Below are positions 1-9,116 of a stretch of DNA of 64,000 nucleotides, one piece after another. The number at the start of each line of letters is the position of its first letter. Position 1 is the first letter of the stretch. The notes below the pieces were generated by a model. It was given only the letters and a program-made list of their open reading frames with translations, was not told the origin of the DNA and ran no database searches. This stretch comes from Duncaniella dubosii (GTDB lineage Bacteria > Bacteroidota > Bacteroidia > Bacteroidales > Muribaculaceae): NCBI RefSeq assembly GCF_004803915.1, contig NZ_CP039396.1:1550001-1614000 (forward strand), read 5' to 3'. The translations under genes were made by a program, and so were the position numbers.

Positions 1-463
1 CGCCGATTGTGACACCGGGCAGGATGACTACGTTTGCTCCAAGCCAGACATTGTTGCCGATTGTGACAGGTAGGGCACGCATGATTCCGGTGTTTCGCTG
101 CTCGGGCAACAGGGCATGGTTGATTGTGTAGATGCCGCAGTTTGGCCCGATAAATACGTTGTCTCCGATTGTTACCATTGCTTCGTCAAGTATGGTGAGA
201 TTGAAATTGGCTACAAAGTTCTTGCCGATTGTTATATGTTTCCCAAAATCGCAGTGAAATGGCGAATGTATGGTAAACGGTTCTTCGATTTTGCCGAACA
301 AGGCTTTTATGATATGTGCCCGCTCCTTTTCTCTACGAGGCGACAGAGCGTTTAGCTCGAAACACCGTTCTTCGGTCTCAAGAAGCATCCGGCGAATCTC
401 TTCGCCAAAGCCATACACCCACATTCCGGCCTGTAAATTTCCGATAGTCTCGTTGACATCCAT
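1..463 (-). CDS. Sugar O-acetyltransferase (maltose/galactoside acetyltransferase family), C-terminus cut by window edge
   Basis: The minus strand reads from ATG at 463 without a stop to the window edge (154 codons). The N-terminal segment with RRMLLETEERCFELNAL resembles the maltose-acetyltransferase cap. It is followed by hexapeptide repeats of the left-handed beta-helix (TIGKNFVANFN, VTIGDNVFIGPNCGIY, VTIGNNVWLGANVVI). The sequence TINHALLPEQR holds the histidine that is catalytic in LacA/Maa/NodL enzymes. The family transfers acetyl from acetyl-CoA to a sugar hydroxyl in the cytoplasm. The exact sugar cannot be read from sequence. It diverges from the GNAT gene that starts at 623. Family assignment is firm; substrate is unknown. 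Confidence 0.88.
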   Translation of the reverse strand, partial: MDVNETIGNLQAGMWVYGFGEEIRRMLLETEERCFELNALSPRREKERAHIIKALFGKIEEPFTIHSPFHCDFGKHITIGKNFVANFNLTILDEAMVTIGDNVFIGPNCGIYTINHALLPEQRNTGIMRALPVTIGNNVWLGANVVILPGVTIG

Positions 464-622
464 AGAAACAAGTTTAAAAAGACTCTTAGAAATATTTTCT
501 GCAAATATAGGCAGTATCTGATGAAAAATCATCGTGGCAGCCGGATAAATGCTCCAGCAAATTGCAGGAAATCGGTTGGAAATATATATTTTTGTGAATC
601 TTAACTTTACAATAGTATTATT

Positions 623-1111
623 ATGCTGAGTGTGCGTCCATCACGAATTGCCGATATTGAGGATATAATGGCTGTTTATAGCCATGCAAAGAATTTCATG
701 GCCGAGTGCGGTAACGCAGGCCAATGGATCAACGGCTATCCCCGGCGCAGCCTGATCGAGTCGGATATTGAAAATGGCTACAGTCATGTGGTGATGACTG
801 AAGACGGGTGTCTTGCCGGGGTTTTCTGCCTGATAATCGGTCCGGATCCGACATATAGTGTGATTGATGGGGCTTGGCTTGATGATTCGGCCTACGGTAC
901 GATTCATCGTATAGCGTCGTCGGGCATCGAAAAAGGAGTGGCGGATTGTTGTCTCGCTTTCTGCCTGTCAAAAATAGGCAATATAAGGATTGACACTCAT
1001 ACGGACAACGTGCCGATGAGGAGATGGATTTTAAAGTCTTCGTTTGTGTTTTGCGGAATCATTCATACACATGACGGTTCGCCGAGGCTCGCATTTCAGT
1101 TGAAGAAATAA
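623..1111 (+). CDS. GNAT family N-acetyltransferase
   Basis: 162 residues, close to a single GNAT domain. The N-terminus (VRPSRIADIEDIMAVYSHAK) has the usual beta1-alpha1 pattern, the centre (VVMTEDGCLAGVFCLIIG) is the beta2-beta3 hairpin, and the C-terminal part (IRIDTHTDNVPMRRWILKS then FVFCGII) matches the conserved end of the fold, where the residue after the N-P/V-M step packs on acetyl-CoA. The family acetylates amines on small molecules or proteins. No substrate can be inferred, and no neighbour suggests one. It stands alone between a divergent O-acetyltransferase and a long non-coding stretch. Confidence 0.8.
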   Translation: MLSVRPSRIADIEDIMAVYSHAKNFMAECGNAGQWINGYPRRSLIESDIENGYSHVVMTEDGCLAGVFCLIIGPDPTYSVIDGAWLDDSAYGTIHRIASSGIEKGVADCCLAFCLSKIGNIRIDTHTDNVPMRRWILKSSFVFCGIIHTHDGSPRLAFQLKK

Positions 1112-1601
1112 ATCATGACTGACGGATGTGCCTTTGACTTAATCTGTTTTTTAGAATTTTTTCAAAAAAGTCTTTTGGGGGGTTGAGTTTTTGGGATGTT
1201 GTGTGTCTTTGTTATAGTAACTATTCATCGAATCGGCAAAGTAAATGGTGTTAATAATCAGAGATTTATAAAATATATTTTTATGAGACCAACGAAAAAA
1301 CATCAATTTTCTGCGATTCATGAAATTGGCGCTTTAGTAAGCATCTGAAAATCAAGAAAGGTTTTCGCTGAATAGTTACGGACTAATGGCGATGTGTTAA
1401 AGGTTTGAAATTTAGTGATGGGAAAGCCGTAAATTAAGATATTTTCATTAATTTTACACCGCTTGTTTGCAATAGCGCTGGCAATCGTGTTTAATTGTCA
1501 GATGGTGCGAACTTTAGTCATGACCAATTGTTAAATTTATAAGCGTAAGTTTTGAGTAGCTACGCATGAATTAAAAATTTAACGTTTTAAACTATACAGC
1601 T
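1112..1601. other. 490-nt non-coding stretch
   Basis: AT-rich sequence between the GNAT gene and the small membrane protein gene. I find no complete TTTG/TAnnTTTG promoter pair, no strong hairpin and no tRNA. The only start-to-stop frame of note is a 21-codon one at 1283-1348, which has no family resemblance. A long 5' leader or a small RNA could lie here, but nothing in the sequence proves it. Confidence 0.4.
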
Positions 1602-1853
1602 ATGAGTGCTCAACGAAATTCTTCCGGAACGCCGGCCGCAATGCGCAATATCTTCGGCATCATAATGATTATCATTTATGTAGGAGTAGGTATCCTATTC
1701 TTCTGTGGCTTTTTTGATATACTCTTTCCCAGCTGGGGCTGGATGCGTTGGGTTGCCGGCGGTCTGTTTACAGCTTATGGTCTATGGCGTGCCTACAGAC
1801 AGTTTAAGGGTATCGAACCCGGCTATGGCAACGACCGGGATATGATTGAATAA
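1602..1853 (+). CDS. Small inner-membrane protein, unknown function
   Basis: 83 residues with two likely membrane helices (roughly residues 17-37 and 44-62). A short polar N-terminus with Ser, Thr and Pro precedes them and a charged tail ending in DRDMIE follows. The gene ends 19 nt before the PstS-like lipoprotein gene, so the two are probably co-transcribed. In related Bacteroidales, small membrane proteins of this kind lie near exbB/exbD/tonB-type genes and the same PstS-like and TPR genes (recollection of gene neighbourhoods, not shown here). I do not recognise a named domain. Confidence 0.7.
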   Translation: MSAQRNSSGTPAAMRNIFGIIMIIIYVGVGILFFCGFFDILFPSWGWMRWVAGGLFTAYGLWRAYRQFKGIEPGYGNDRDMIE

Positions 1854-1872
1854 CGGATAATACATTATTATA

Positions 1873-2850
1873 ATGACAACAGCATTGAAAAGCATAGCCG
1901 CTGTCGCAGCGTTCGCACTTCTTGCCCTTCTTAGCGGATGTGGCAAAAAGTCGTCGTCGATGCAGCCATTGCCATTGGCCAAGGTTGCATGTGACGAATC
2001 GTTTGAAAATATCATGGAACAGGAGATAAATGTCTATGAGTACATTTATCCCAAAGAAGATGTCGTGGCTTATTATCTGCCGGAAAATGCCTGTATTGAT
2101 TCCATCATGGCTATGGGCAGTGTAAAGGCGGCGGTAGTGACACGTCCGCTTACTGAAAAGGAGGTGAGCTATCTTCGCAGCCATAAAAAACTTGTCCATC
2201 AACAGCGCATTGCTGTAGATGCTCTTGCCATTATTGTAAATCCGCAGAATCCTGTCGAGATACTGTCACGAAAGGATATTGCTGAGATTTTGTCGGGTGA
2301 TGTCACCCGCTGGGATCAGGTCGAGCCATGCAAGCTTGGTGAAATCTCTGTGATATTCGATCATCAGGGATCGTCGACCGTAAAATATATGCGAGACTCT
2401 ATAATGGACGGACGGCCTTTCGGCCCGAATGTCTCGGCTGTGAAGACAAATCCTGAAGTGTTCAAGGCTGTAGCTGAAAACAAAAACGCTATGGGTGTCA
2501 TTGGTGTCAGCTGGGTTTCGAGCGACATGAAAGGGCGAGAGCATTCTGTCGAGGAGCTTGCCAAGGCTGTCGAGAAGAGCGATACCACCATGCTTGATTT
2601 CAATCACGATGTAAAAGTGCTTAAGATCCGTGGTAATGACGTGGTTCAAGCCTACAAGCCTTATCAAGCGTATATCTTCGATGGAAGCTACCCGCTGTTC
2701 CGCTCCGTTTATATGATTTCGACCGCCCCCGGCGGGACGACTACACACCGTTTCTACAGTTTTGTCACCGGTTTTCAGGGGCAGAAACTGATTCAGATGA
2801 CAGGAATTTTACCGGCCACATTGCGTCCGCGCATGGTGTCGGTTGAATGA
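1873..2850 (+). CDS. PstS-like phosphate-binding-fold lipoprotein
   Basis: 325 residues. The N-terminus is a lipoprotein signal (hydrophobic stretch then LLSGC at about residue 23). The mature part follows the PstS-like periplasmic binding fold: an early strand with FENIMEQEINVYE, a central NPQNPVEILSRKDIAEILSG segment (typical of PBP-like domains that bind phosphate or other oxyanions), and a C-terminal YPLFRSVYMIST strand. No pstCAB genes adjoin, so it is unlikely to feed a Pst ABC importer from this locus. It follows the small membrane protein and precedes a TPR protein, an arrangement I associate with TonB/ExbBD energisation loci in Bacteroidetes. The ligand is unknown. Confidence 0.82.
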   Translation: MTTALKSIAAVAAFALLALLSGCGKKSSSMQPLPLAKVACDESFENIMEQEINVYEYIYPKEDVVAYYLPENACIDSIMAMGSVKAAVVTRPLTEKEVSYLRSHKKLVHQQRIAVDALAIIVNPQNPVEILSRKDIAEILSGDVTRWDQVEPCKLGEISVIFDHQGSSTVKYMRDSIMDGRPFGPNVSAVKTNPEVFKAVAENKNAMGVIGVSWVSSDMKGREHSVEELAKAVEKSDTTMLDFNHDVKVLKIRGNDVVQAYKPYQAYIFDGSYPLFRSVYMISTAPGGTTTHRFYSFVTGFQGQKLIQMTGILPATLRPRMVSVE

Positions 2851-2877
2851 ATGCGATAAAAAATTCCCTGCATATTC

Positions 2878-2908
2878 TTGCATATTGGAAATAAAATGTC
2901 GTATTTTG
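2878..2908 (+). promoter_or_regulatory. Candidate Bacteroidetes promoter for the TPR gene
   Basis: TTGC at 2878 and TATTTTG at 2902-2908 are separated by 20 nt. This is close to the TTTG/TAnnTTTG pattern of the primary Bacteroidetes sigma factor, with one base missing in the -7 element. It lies about 125 nt upstream of the ATG at 3033. Confidence 0.4.
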
Positions 2909-3032
2909 CGTTAGATTATAATAGTAGGCTCTTGTCGGGCCTTATTTGTTGTGCCGTAGCTTCAAGATGCGGTTGACAAGGCAATAACTCATAAAAAATA
3001 ATAATAAAACAAGAATATAATAAACCATAGAC

Positions 3033-4661
3033 ATGAAATTCCGTACTATCTTTTCCTTCGTGCTCGGAGGCATGGTGATGACCGCTTTCGCACAGGGTGG
3101 CTATCAGGATGGCGTAGATTACTACAATGCTGAACGTTTTGACAAGGCAAAGACTATCCTTGAAAAGACACTCAACGACCCTTCGACCAAGAAGGCTGTG
3201 TCCTATTTCTATCTCGGCTCGCTTGAACTTGACAATAATAACGTCGCAGCAGCATCTGAAAATTTCAACAAGGGTGTGCAGGCTGACCCCGCATATGGCT
3301 ATAATTATGTAGGTCTCGGACAGATTGCCCTTAAAAACGGAAACAAGAAGGATGCTGAAAATTACTTCAAGCAGGCTCTTGAGGGTAACAAGAAAGATGC
3401 CTCTGTGATGGCAGCTATCGCACGCGCATATTTCAATGTGGATCCCACTCTATATGCCAAGGAGATTGAGAAGAATATCGCAAACGCCATGAAGGTGTCT
3501 AAAAACAAGGAAGCTCAGGTCTATGTGCTTCAGGGCGATATGGCCAAGGCTTCTGACATAGGTCAGGCTGCCGGTTTCTACGAACAGGCAATGGTCTATG
3601 ATGAGCAGGCCGGAAATGTGAATCCCGAAGCTTACGTGAAGTATGCCAACCTTTACAACAAGGTTAATCCTGACTTCGCTATCGGCAAGCTTGTTGAGCT
3701 TAACGAGAAACTTCCGACTTCGGCTCTCGCACAGAGTGAGCTTGCTGAAAAGTATTATGACGGCAACCAGTTCACCAAAGCTGCCGAGCAGTATGGTAAG
3801 TATATAAAGAACCCTAACCACTTTCAGGGTGACGAACAGCGCTACTCAGGTCTCCTTTACTTCGGCAAGAAATATCAGGAGTCACTCGACGTTGCCAATC
3901 AGGTGCTTGCAGCCGACCCCAATAATGAGTACATGCAGCGTATGGTGATGCTCAACAAGGCCGCTCTTAAGGACTTCGCCGGAGCTGAGGAAGCTGCTCA
4001 GAAGCTTTTCTCTCATGCCAATGCCAAGTTTACAGCTACCGACTACTCTACTTATGGCGATATCCTCGGAGAGCTTGGCCGTCCGCAGGAAGCAATCGAG
4101 GCTTACGTGAAGGCTTATGAAATGAATCCGGAGAAAAACAAGCAGATGCTTGCCGAAATCTCGTCGATGTATAACGATCTTGAAAATGACCAGAAGGCTG
4201 TGGAATACATGCAGAAGTTTGTTGATGCAGGTGACGCCACTCTCAATGACTACTTCATCCTTTCAAACCGTTATAAAAATCTCGGCCTTTCTCTTCCCGA
4301 AGGTTCTCCCGAACGTGCGGAAGCTGCCAACAACGGTATCAAGAATATTGACCTTGCCATCGAGGGTGCAGCCAACAAGGGGCCGCTTTACCGTAACAAG
4401 GCTACTCTTCTTATGATTCGCGACGGAGCAGAAAACACCACTCCCGAACTTATCGATACATATAAGGCAATGATTGCCGCTTATGACGAAGATCCTGCAA
4501 ACAAGGAAAAATATGCCGATGCCTACAAGATGGCATATACCCGTATGGGCTCTTACTACATGCAGCAGGGCGACAACGCGCAGGCTCGTGAATACTTCCA
4601 GAAAGTGCTCGAAATGGATCCTGAAAACGCACCCGTCAAGGAAGTCATGAAGAAGCTCTGA
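3033..4661 (+). CDS. Exported tetratricopeptide-repeat protein
   Basis: 542 residues. A Sec signal peptide (MKFRTIFSFVLGGMVMTAFA, cleavage before QGG) is followed by tandem TPR units over almost the whole length, for example GYNYVGLGQIALKNGNKKDA and a last unit ending with GDNAQAREYFQKVLEMDPE. TPR arrays mediate protein-protein contacts, so this is probably a periplasmic scaffold. The C-terminus is a complete TPR. A strong terminator follows it at 4695-4746. It has its own probable promoter but sits next to the PstS-like gene. A specific partner cannot be read from sequence. Confidence 0.85.
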   Translation: MKFRTIFSFVLGGMVMTAFAQGGYQDGVDYYNAERFDKAKTILEKTLNDPSTKKAVSYFYLGSLELDNNNVAAASENFNKGVQADPAYGYNYVGLGQIALKNGNKKDAENYFKQALEGNKKDASVMAAIARAYFNVDPTLYAKEIEKNIANAMKVSKNKEAQVYVLQGDMAKASDIGQAAGFYEQAMVYDEQAGNVNPEAYVKYANLYNKVNPDFAIGKLVELNEKLPTSALAQSELAEKYYDGNQFTKAAEQYGKYIKNPNHFQGDEQRYSGLLYFGKKYQESLDVANQVLAADPNNEYMQRMVMLNKAALKDFAGAEEAAQKLFSHANAKFTATDYSTYGDILGELGRPQEAIEAYVKAYEMNPEKNKQMLAEISSMYNDLENDQKAVEYMQKFVDAGDATLNDYFILSNRYKNLGLSLPEGSPERAEAANNGIKNIDLAIEGAANKGPLYRNKATLLMIRDGAENTTPELIDTYKAMIAAYDEDPANKEKYADAYKMAYTRMGSYYMQQGDNAQAREYFQKVLEMDPENAPVKEVMKKL

Positions 4662-4694
4662 TTCAGTCAGACGCTATCTGTATAATTTATCAAG

Positions 4695-4746
4695 GCCTCG
4701 CGCCCGTCCCCCATTCGGAGGGGCGCGCGCGAGGTGCTTTTTATAT
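4695..4746 (+). terminator. Rho-independent terminator after the TPR gene
   Basis: A GC-rich hairpin (left arm starting CCTCGCGC, right arm ending GCGCGAGG, with inner TCCCC/GGGG pairing around ATTCG) is followed by TGCTTTTTATA. It separates the TPR gene from the acyl ligase gene. Confidence 0.8.
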
Positions 4747-4843
4747 TCAATGATGCAAGGCCGTGGATTTTTTATAGGGCGTGTCTTAAACCCTTGTCTG
4801 AAAGCCGACGTTATAAAGTAACAAACATTTATGAGAGTCACCC

Positions 4844-6514
4844 ATGAATAGTAAAGATAACCTTTTGCAGATCTACGCATCGAGTTTCCGGCAAAACTGG
4901 GATCTTCCGGCGCTTACCGAATTTGGCAGTGGTCAGACCATGACTTATGCCGATATGTCGCGCCGTATAGCGGCCATTCACATGCTGTTTAAGGAATGTG
5001 GCGTGAAGCGTGGAGACAAGATTGCTCTGATGGGGCGTAATTCCTTTTCGTGGGTGGTTGTCTATATGGCAACATTGACTTATGGAGCGGTGGTCGTGCC
5101 GGTGCTTCATGATTTTAATGTTCAGGACGCACAGCATATAATCAATCATTCCGACAGTGTGATACTTTTCATAAACGAAAGTATCTTTGACAACATGGAG
5201 TTTGATAAGATTCCTCAGGTGAAAGCAGTGATGTCGCTTGACCGCCGGGAGGTGCTTGCCGAACACCCTGTCACAAACCGTGCCGTTGAAAAATTTCTTG
5301 CACGTCTTCCTGAGAAGATGCGTCGGAAATATCCCCACGGGTTCACCACAGCCGACATCGATTATCCGGATATCGACGAGAGCGAGCTGGCCGAGATAAA
5401 CTACACGTCGGGGACAACTGGTTTCTCAAAGGGTGTGATGCTTACTCTTGGAAATCTTGGCGGTAATGTCAGGTTCGGTGTGCGTTCGCGGTTGCACTTC
5501 CGTGGATCGCGAGCCCTCTCGTTCCTGCCTCTGGCTCATGCCTATGGTTGCGCTTTCGATATGCTTGTCCCCTTGGCGGTTGGCACTCATGTCACTATTC
5601 TTGGCAAACTTCCAACTCCGAAATTGCTTCTTAAGGCATTTGCTGAAGTGAGACCGAGCCTTGTCATCTGTGTCCCGCTGATATTGGAAAAGATTTATCG
5701 CAACAAGCTACGTCCTGTCATCGAAAAGCCGGCTGTGCGCAATGCTCTTAAGCTTCCGGGGTTGAAGACTCTTGTTTTCCGTAAAATCCGCAACCAGCTT
5801 GTCGAGGCTTTCGGCGGAGAGTTTGCGGAAGTGATTGTCGGTGGCGCTCCGCTTAACCGCGAAGTAGAGGAATTCCTCCACCGCATTAAGTTTCCGTTTA
5901 CAGTCGGATATGGCATGACCGAGTGCGGCCCTCTTATCAGCTACACTCCGTGGCGGCAGTTCATACCGTCGTCTTCCGGCCGCACGCTTCCGTCAATGGA
6001 ATGCAGGATTGCCGACAGTGCAGACCCCGAACGAATCCCGGGCGAGATCTGTGTGAGAGGTGAGAACGTCATGCGTGGATATTTTAAGAATCCCGAAGCG
6101 ACTGAAGCGGTCATAGATGCTGAGGGCTGGCTTCATACCGGGGATATGGGTACACTTTCGGATGACAGGACAATCTTTATACGAGGACGCTACAAGACTA
6201 TGATTCTCGGCGCGAACGGTCAGAATATATATCCCGAAGAGATTGAGGCTAAACTCAATAACATGCCGTATGTCTGCGAAAGTCTTGTCGTCGAGCGTGG
6301 TAAGCATCTTATTGCATTGGTCTATCCCGACTATGAGGCTATGGACCGCGACAAGATACAAAACGAAAAGCTGCCTGGGCTTATGGAACAGGTACGCTCG
6401 GATCTCAACAGGCTTGTAGCCCCCTATGAGCGGATTGACCGCATACAGCTTATCGCAAACGAATTTGAAAAGACTCCAAAGCGTTCGATCAAACGCTATC
6501 TCTATAACGCTTAG
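4844..6514 (+). CDS. AMP-forming long-chain acyl-CoA/acyl-acid ligase
   Basis: 556 residues, an ANL-superfamily adenylating enzyme. Motifs in order: YTSGTTGFSKGV (ATP phosphate loop, about residue 185), GYGMTECGPL (A5), GWLHTGDMG (A7), RGRYKTMILGANGQNIYPEE (A8 hinge), and a C-terminal catalytic lysine in TPKRSIKRYLYN. This layout is that of fatty-acyl-CoA synthetases: a carboxylate plus ATP gives acyl-AMP, then the thioester. A hotdog thioesterase lies about 105 nt downstream, so lipid or aromatic acyl thioester turnover is plausible. Chain-length preference is not visible. The start codon follows a terminator and an intergenic gap. Confidence 0.92.
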   Translation: MNSKDNLLQIYASSFRQNWDLPALTEFGSGQTMTYADMSRRIAAIHMLFKECGVKRGDKIALMGRNSFSWVVVYMATLTYGAVVVPVLHDFNVQDAQHIINHSDSVILFINESIFDNMEFDKIPQVKAVMSLDRREVLAEHPVTNRAVEKFLARLPEKMRRKYPHGFTTADIDYPDIDESELAEINYTSGTTGFSKGVMLTLGNLGGNVRFGVRSRLHFRGSRALSFLPLAHAYGCAFDMLVPLAVGTHVTILGKLPTPKLLLKAFAEVRPSLVICVPLILEKIYRNKLRPVIEKPAVRNALKLPGLKTLVFRKIRNQLVEAFGGEFAEVIVGGAPLNREVEEFLHRIKFPFTVGYGMTECGPLISYTPWRQFIPSSSGRTLPSMECRIADSADPERIPGEICVRGENVMRGYFKNPEATEAVIDAEGWLHTGDMGTLSDDRTIFIRGRYKTMILGANGQNIYPEEIEAKLNNMPYVCESLVVERGKHLIALVYPDYEAMDRDKIQNEKLPGLMEQVRSDLNRLVAPYERIDRIQLIANEFEKTPKRSIKRYLYNA

Positions 6515-6619
6515 ACGGCCAAGGTCGTTATCGGTGGAAAAGTGTGTCACATAGCTCCGATTGGCTTATGTGATGTGTTTTTCCTTCACGTTTCTATTAA
6601 CCGATACAACACAGTAGCA

Positions 6620-7012
6620 ATGGAATATGAATTACAAATAAAAGTTCGCGACTATGAGGTAGACTCTCAGGGAATAGTCAACAACGCCAATTATCTGCAC
6701 TACCTTGAAATCACCCGACACGATTTCTGCGAACATGCAGGAACATCTTTCCGCGAAATGCAGGAAAAGGGTCTTGATCCGGTAGTGCGTAAAATAGAGA
6801 TTGAATATCTCTCCTCGCTTACTCTCGGGGAGACCATGATCTCGCGTCTTTCCATGAGGCGCGAAGGTGCCCGGTTTATTTTCGTTCAGGACATCTACAA
6901 TGCCGGAAACGGAGCACACGTGGTTCATGCGCTTGTGACTATAGTATGTCTTGAAAACGGCCGTCTGTCACGTGGCGAAATCCTCGCCGAAGCATTTCGC
7001 GATTATCTATGA
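6620..7012 (+). CDS. Hotdog-fold acyl-CoA thioesterase (YbgC/FadM-like)
   Basis: 130 residues. I choose ATG 6620 because the residues coded upstream of it do not match the family, and the fold begins at MEYELQIKVRDYEVDSQG. The motif VDSQGIVNNANYLHYLE corresponds to the D-x-x-G-x-V-x-x-x-x-Y family signature with the catalytic aspartate. The rest (RKIEIEYLSSLTLGE, ISRLSMRREG) follows the 4-hydroxybenzoyl-CoA thioesterase pattern. It hydrolyses acyl-CoA or acyl-ACP thioesters in the cytoplasm. It overlaps dprA by 4 nt (ATGA), so the two are translationally coupled, and it follows the acyl ligase. Confidence 0.88.
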   Translation: MEYELQIKVRDYEVDSQGIVNNANYLHYLEITRHDFCEHAGTSFREMQEKGLDPVVRKIEIEYLSSLTLGETMISRLSMRREGARFIFVQDIYNAGNGAHVVHALVTIVCLENGRLSRGEILAEAFRDYL

Positions 7013-8118
7013 CAGATAACGCTCTGACATATCGTGTCGCCTTCTCGTCATTGCGGTCGCTGACTCCGTCTCTTGCCGGGACTATTCTCGACCGAGTGGG
7101 GTCGGAGGAAAATTTCTTTGCGTTTACCGAATCTCAGCTTTCGGCAGTAATGGGATTTTCCAACCGGCTGTTCACGTCTTCTGTTCGTGGCGAAGCATTG
7201 GAGAAGGCTCGCGATGAGGTCGAATTTATAAACGCAAATTCGATTTCGTCCATATATTTCCAATCCGGGCAATATCCCGGGCGGCTTTTGGAGTGTGACG
7301 ATGCTCCACTTATGCTTTACGGGCTCGGTGATTGTGATCTTAATCATTCACGGTTCATATCTGTCGTCGGGACGCGGCATGCCACTGCCTACGGAGTGGA
7401 TTTTGTCGAGCGTTTTATAAATGAACTTGCAACGCTTCTTCCCGAAAAGCCGGTGATTGTCAGCGGGCTTGCCTATGGGATAGATATATGCGCCCACAAG
7501 GCTGCTCTTAAATGCGGGCTTCCGACTGTGGGAGTCCTTGCTCATGGACTCAACACGCTTTATCCATCTCAGCATCGGTCGGTAGCGGTTGAGATGGTCA
7601 GGAATCATGGAATGCTGCTTACTGATTACCGCTCTTCAACTCCTGTCCACAAGGGTAATTTTCTTGCCCGTAACCGCATTGTGGCCGGTCTCTCGGATGC
7701 CCTTGTGGTGGTTGAGTCTGCGAGCAAGGGTGGTGCGCTTGTCACAGCTCGCCTTGCCTCTGGATATAACCGGGATGTGTTCGCGCTTCCGGGACGTATT
7801 TCAGATAGATATTCTGCCGGCTGCAATGGTCTGATTGCAAACCACATGGCTGCACTCGTCACATCAGCCTACGATTTCTGTAGTCAGATGAGGTGGCCTG
7901 TAGCCGAGGCCGATGATGCAATGCCAAGCCTTTTCCCCGAAATGTCTCCTGAGGAGGAAGCCGTCATGGCAGTGCTTACCGCGCGTGGTGAAGCGACTCT
8001 CGCTGATTTGAGCAGCCGTATAGATCTTCCTGTCGCCCGCTTGATGTCAATGCTTATCGACATGGAATTTCGCGCACTGATTATCAGCATTCCCGGCGGA
8101 CGCTACCGTCTGCGTTAA
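7009..8118 (+). CDS. dprA: DNA-processing protein DprA/Smf
   Basis: 369 residues, normal for the family. The Rossmann core starts near residue 114 (FISVVGTRHATAYG), continues with VSGLAYGIDICAHKAAL and GVLAHGLNTLYPSQH, and includes RNRIVAGLSDALVVVE and KGGALVTARLA. A C-terminal winged helix (EEAVMAVLTARGEATLADLSS) completes it. DprA binds single-stranded DNA and loads RecA during natural transformation, and it is also kept in bacteria not known to be competent. The start overlaps the thioesterase stop by 4 nt. Confidence 0.95.
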   Translation: MTDNALTYRVAFSSLRSLTPSLAGTILDRVGSEENFFAFTESQLSAVMGFSNRLFTSSVRGEALEKARDEVEFINANSISSIYFQSGQYPGRLLECDDAPLMLYGLGDCDLNHSRFISVVGTRHATAYGVDFVERFINELATLLPEKPVIVSGLAYGIDICAHKAALKCGLPTVGVLAHGLNTLYPSQHRSVAVEMVRNHGMLLTDYRSSTPVHKGNFLARNRIVAGLSDALVVVESASKGGALVTARLASGYNRDVFALPGRISDRYSAGCNGLIANHMAALVTSAYDFCSQMRWPVAEADDAMPSLFPEMSPEEEAVMAVLTARGEATLADLSSRIDLPVARLMSMLIDMEFRALIISIPGGRYRLR

Positions 8119-8203
8119 GTGTGATTTTGCATAAACATTAAGAATTGCTTCAGCGTTTCTTACTTATATACAGTATTATAATCATCATAACAGTTAACCT
8201 ATC

Positions 8204-9079
8204 ATGGAAAATAAAATTATAGCTCCGTCTGAACTTATAATCAATCCTGACGGATCGGTATTTCATCTTCATCTCCGTCCCGAACAATTGACCGACCGGG
8301 TTATTCTTGTCGGTGATCCGGCGCGTGTCAACATGGTGGCTTCCTTCTTCGACACTACTGATTTTGAGGTGTCGTCGCGTGAGTTCCACACAATAGGCGG
8401 AACTTATAACGGAAAGCCTATAATGTGTCTTTCACATGGTATAGGCCCTGACAATATAGACATTGTCATCAACGAGCTTGATGCCCTTGCCAATGTCGAT
8501 TTCAAGACACGTGAGGTCAAAACGGACAAACGTCGCCTGACGCTTGTCCGCATAGGCACATCCGGGGCGCTTCAGCCTGAACTCACAATCGGTACGCCGG
8601 TCATCGCTGAGAAAGCTATCGGTTTTGATGGTGTGCTCAACTACTATGCCGGCAGAGACCTTGTGGCTGATCTCGATTTTGAACACGCTTTCTGCGATGC
8701 TGTCGGATGGAATCCTCTTTGGGCTAAGCCTTATGTGGTGAATGCCGACGAAGAACTTGTCAATCAGATCGGAGGTGACGATATGGTGCGTGGCAATACC
8801 ATTTCAGCAGTTGGATTCTACGGCCCTCAGGGTCGTGAGTTGCGTTTGCCGCTTGCCAATCCTGATCTTAACCGCCGGATAGAGGAATTCCGTTTTAACG
8901 GACGTAAGGTCACAAACTACGAGATGGAGTCTGCTCCGCTTCAGGGACTTGGCCGTCTGATGGGACATAGGGCAATGACAGTTTGCTCCATTATTGCAAA
9001 CCGCATGAACAACAATGCCAATCCCAATTATAAAAATGCGGTCAAGGATCTTGTCGCCACAGTTCTTGAGCGTATATAA
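8204..9079 (+). CDS. Nucleoside phosphorylase, uridine-phosphorylase type
   Basis: 291 residues of the PNP/UDP superfamily. VILVGDPARVNMVASFF near the N-terminus matches the phosphate-binding region GDPxRV. LSHGIGPDNIDIVINEL matches the conserved turn of uridine phosphorylases. RIGTSGALQP is the central phosphate/ribose motif, and NYEMESAPLQGLGRLMG carries the ME-S ribose-binding segment. It cleaves a nucleoside with phosphate to base plus ribose-1-phosphate in the cytoplasm. Uridine is the likely substrate but other nucleosides remain possible. It is preceded by an 85-nt gap and followed closely by the AlkZ-related gene. Confidence 0.88.
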   Translation: MENKIIAPSELIINPDGSVFHLHLRPEQLTDRVILVGDPARVNMVASFFDTTDFEVSSREFHTIGGTYNGKPIMCLSHGIGPDNIDIVINELDALANVDFKTREVKTDKRRLTLVRIGTSGALQPELTIGTPVIAEKAIGFDGVLNYYAGRDLVADLDFEHAFCDAVGWNPLWAKPYVVNADEELVNQIGGDDMVRGNTISAVGFYGPQGRELRLPLANPDLNRRIEEFRFNGRKVTNYEMESAPLQGLGRLMGHRAMTVCSIIANRMNNNANPNYKNAVKDLVATVLERI

Positions 9080-9116
9080 TCCCTTATCACTTATATTCCA
9101 ATCCACAATCTAAAAA

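Noticed and set aside
1283..1348. 21-codon peptide in the long gap
   Set aside because: No family resemblance or visible ribosome-binding site; frames of this size arise by chance.
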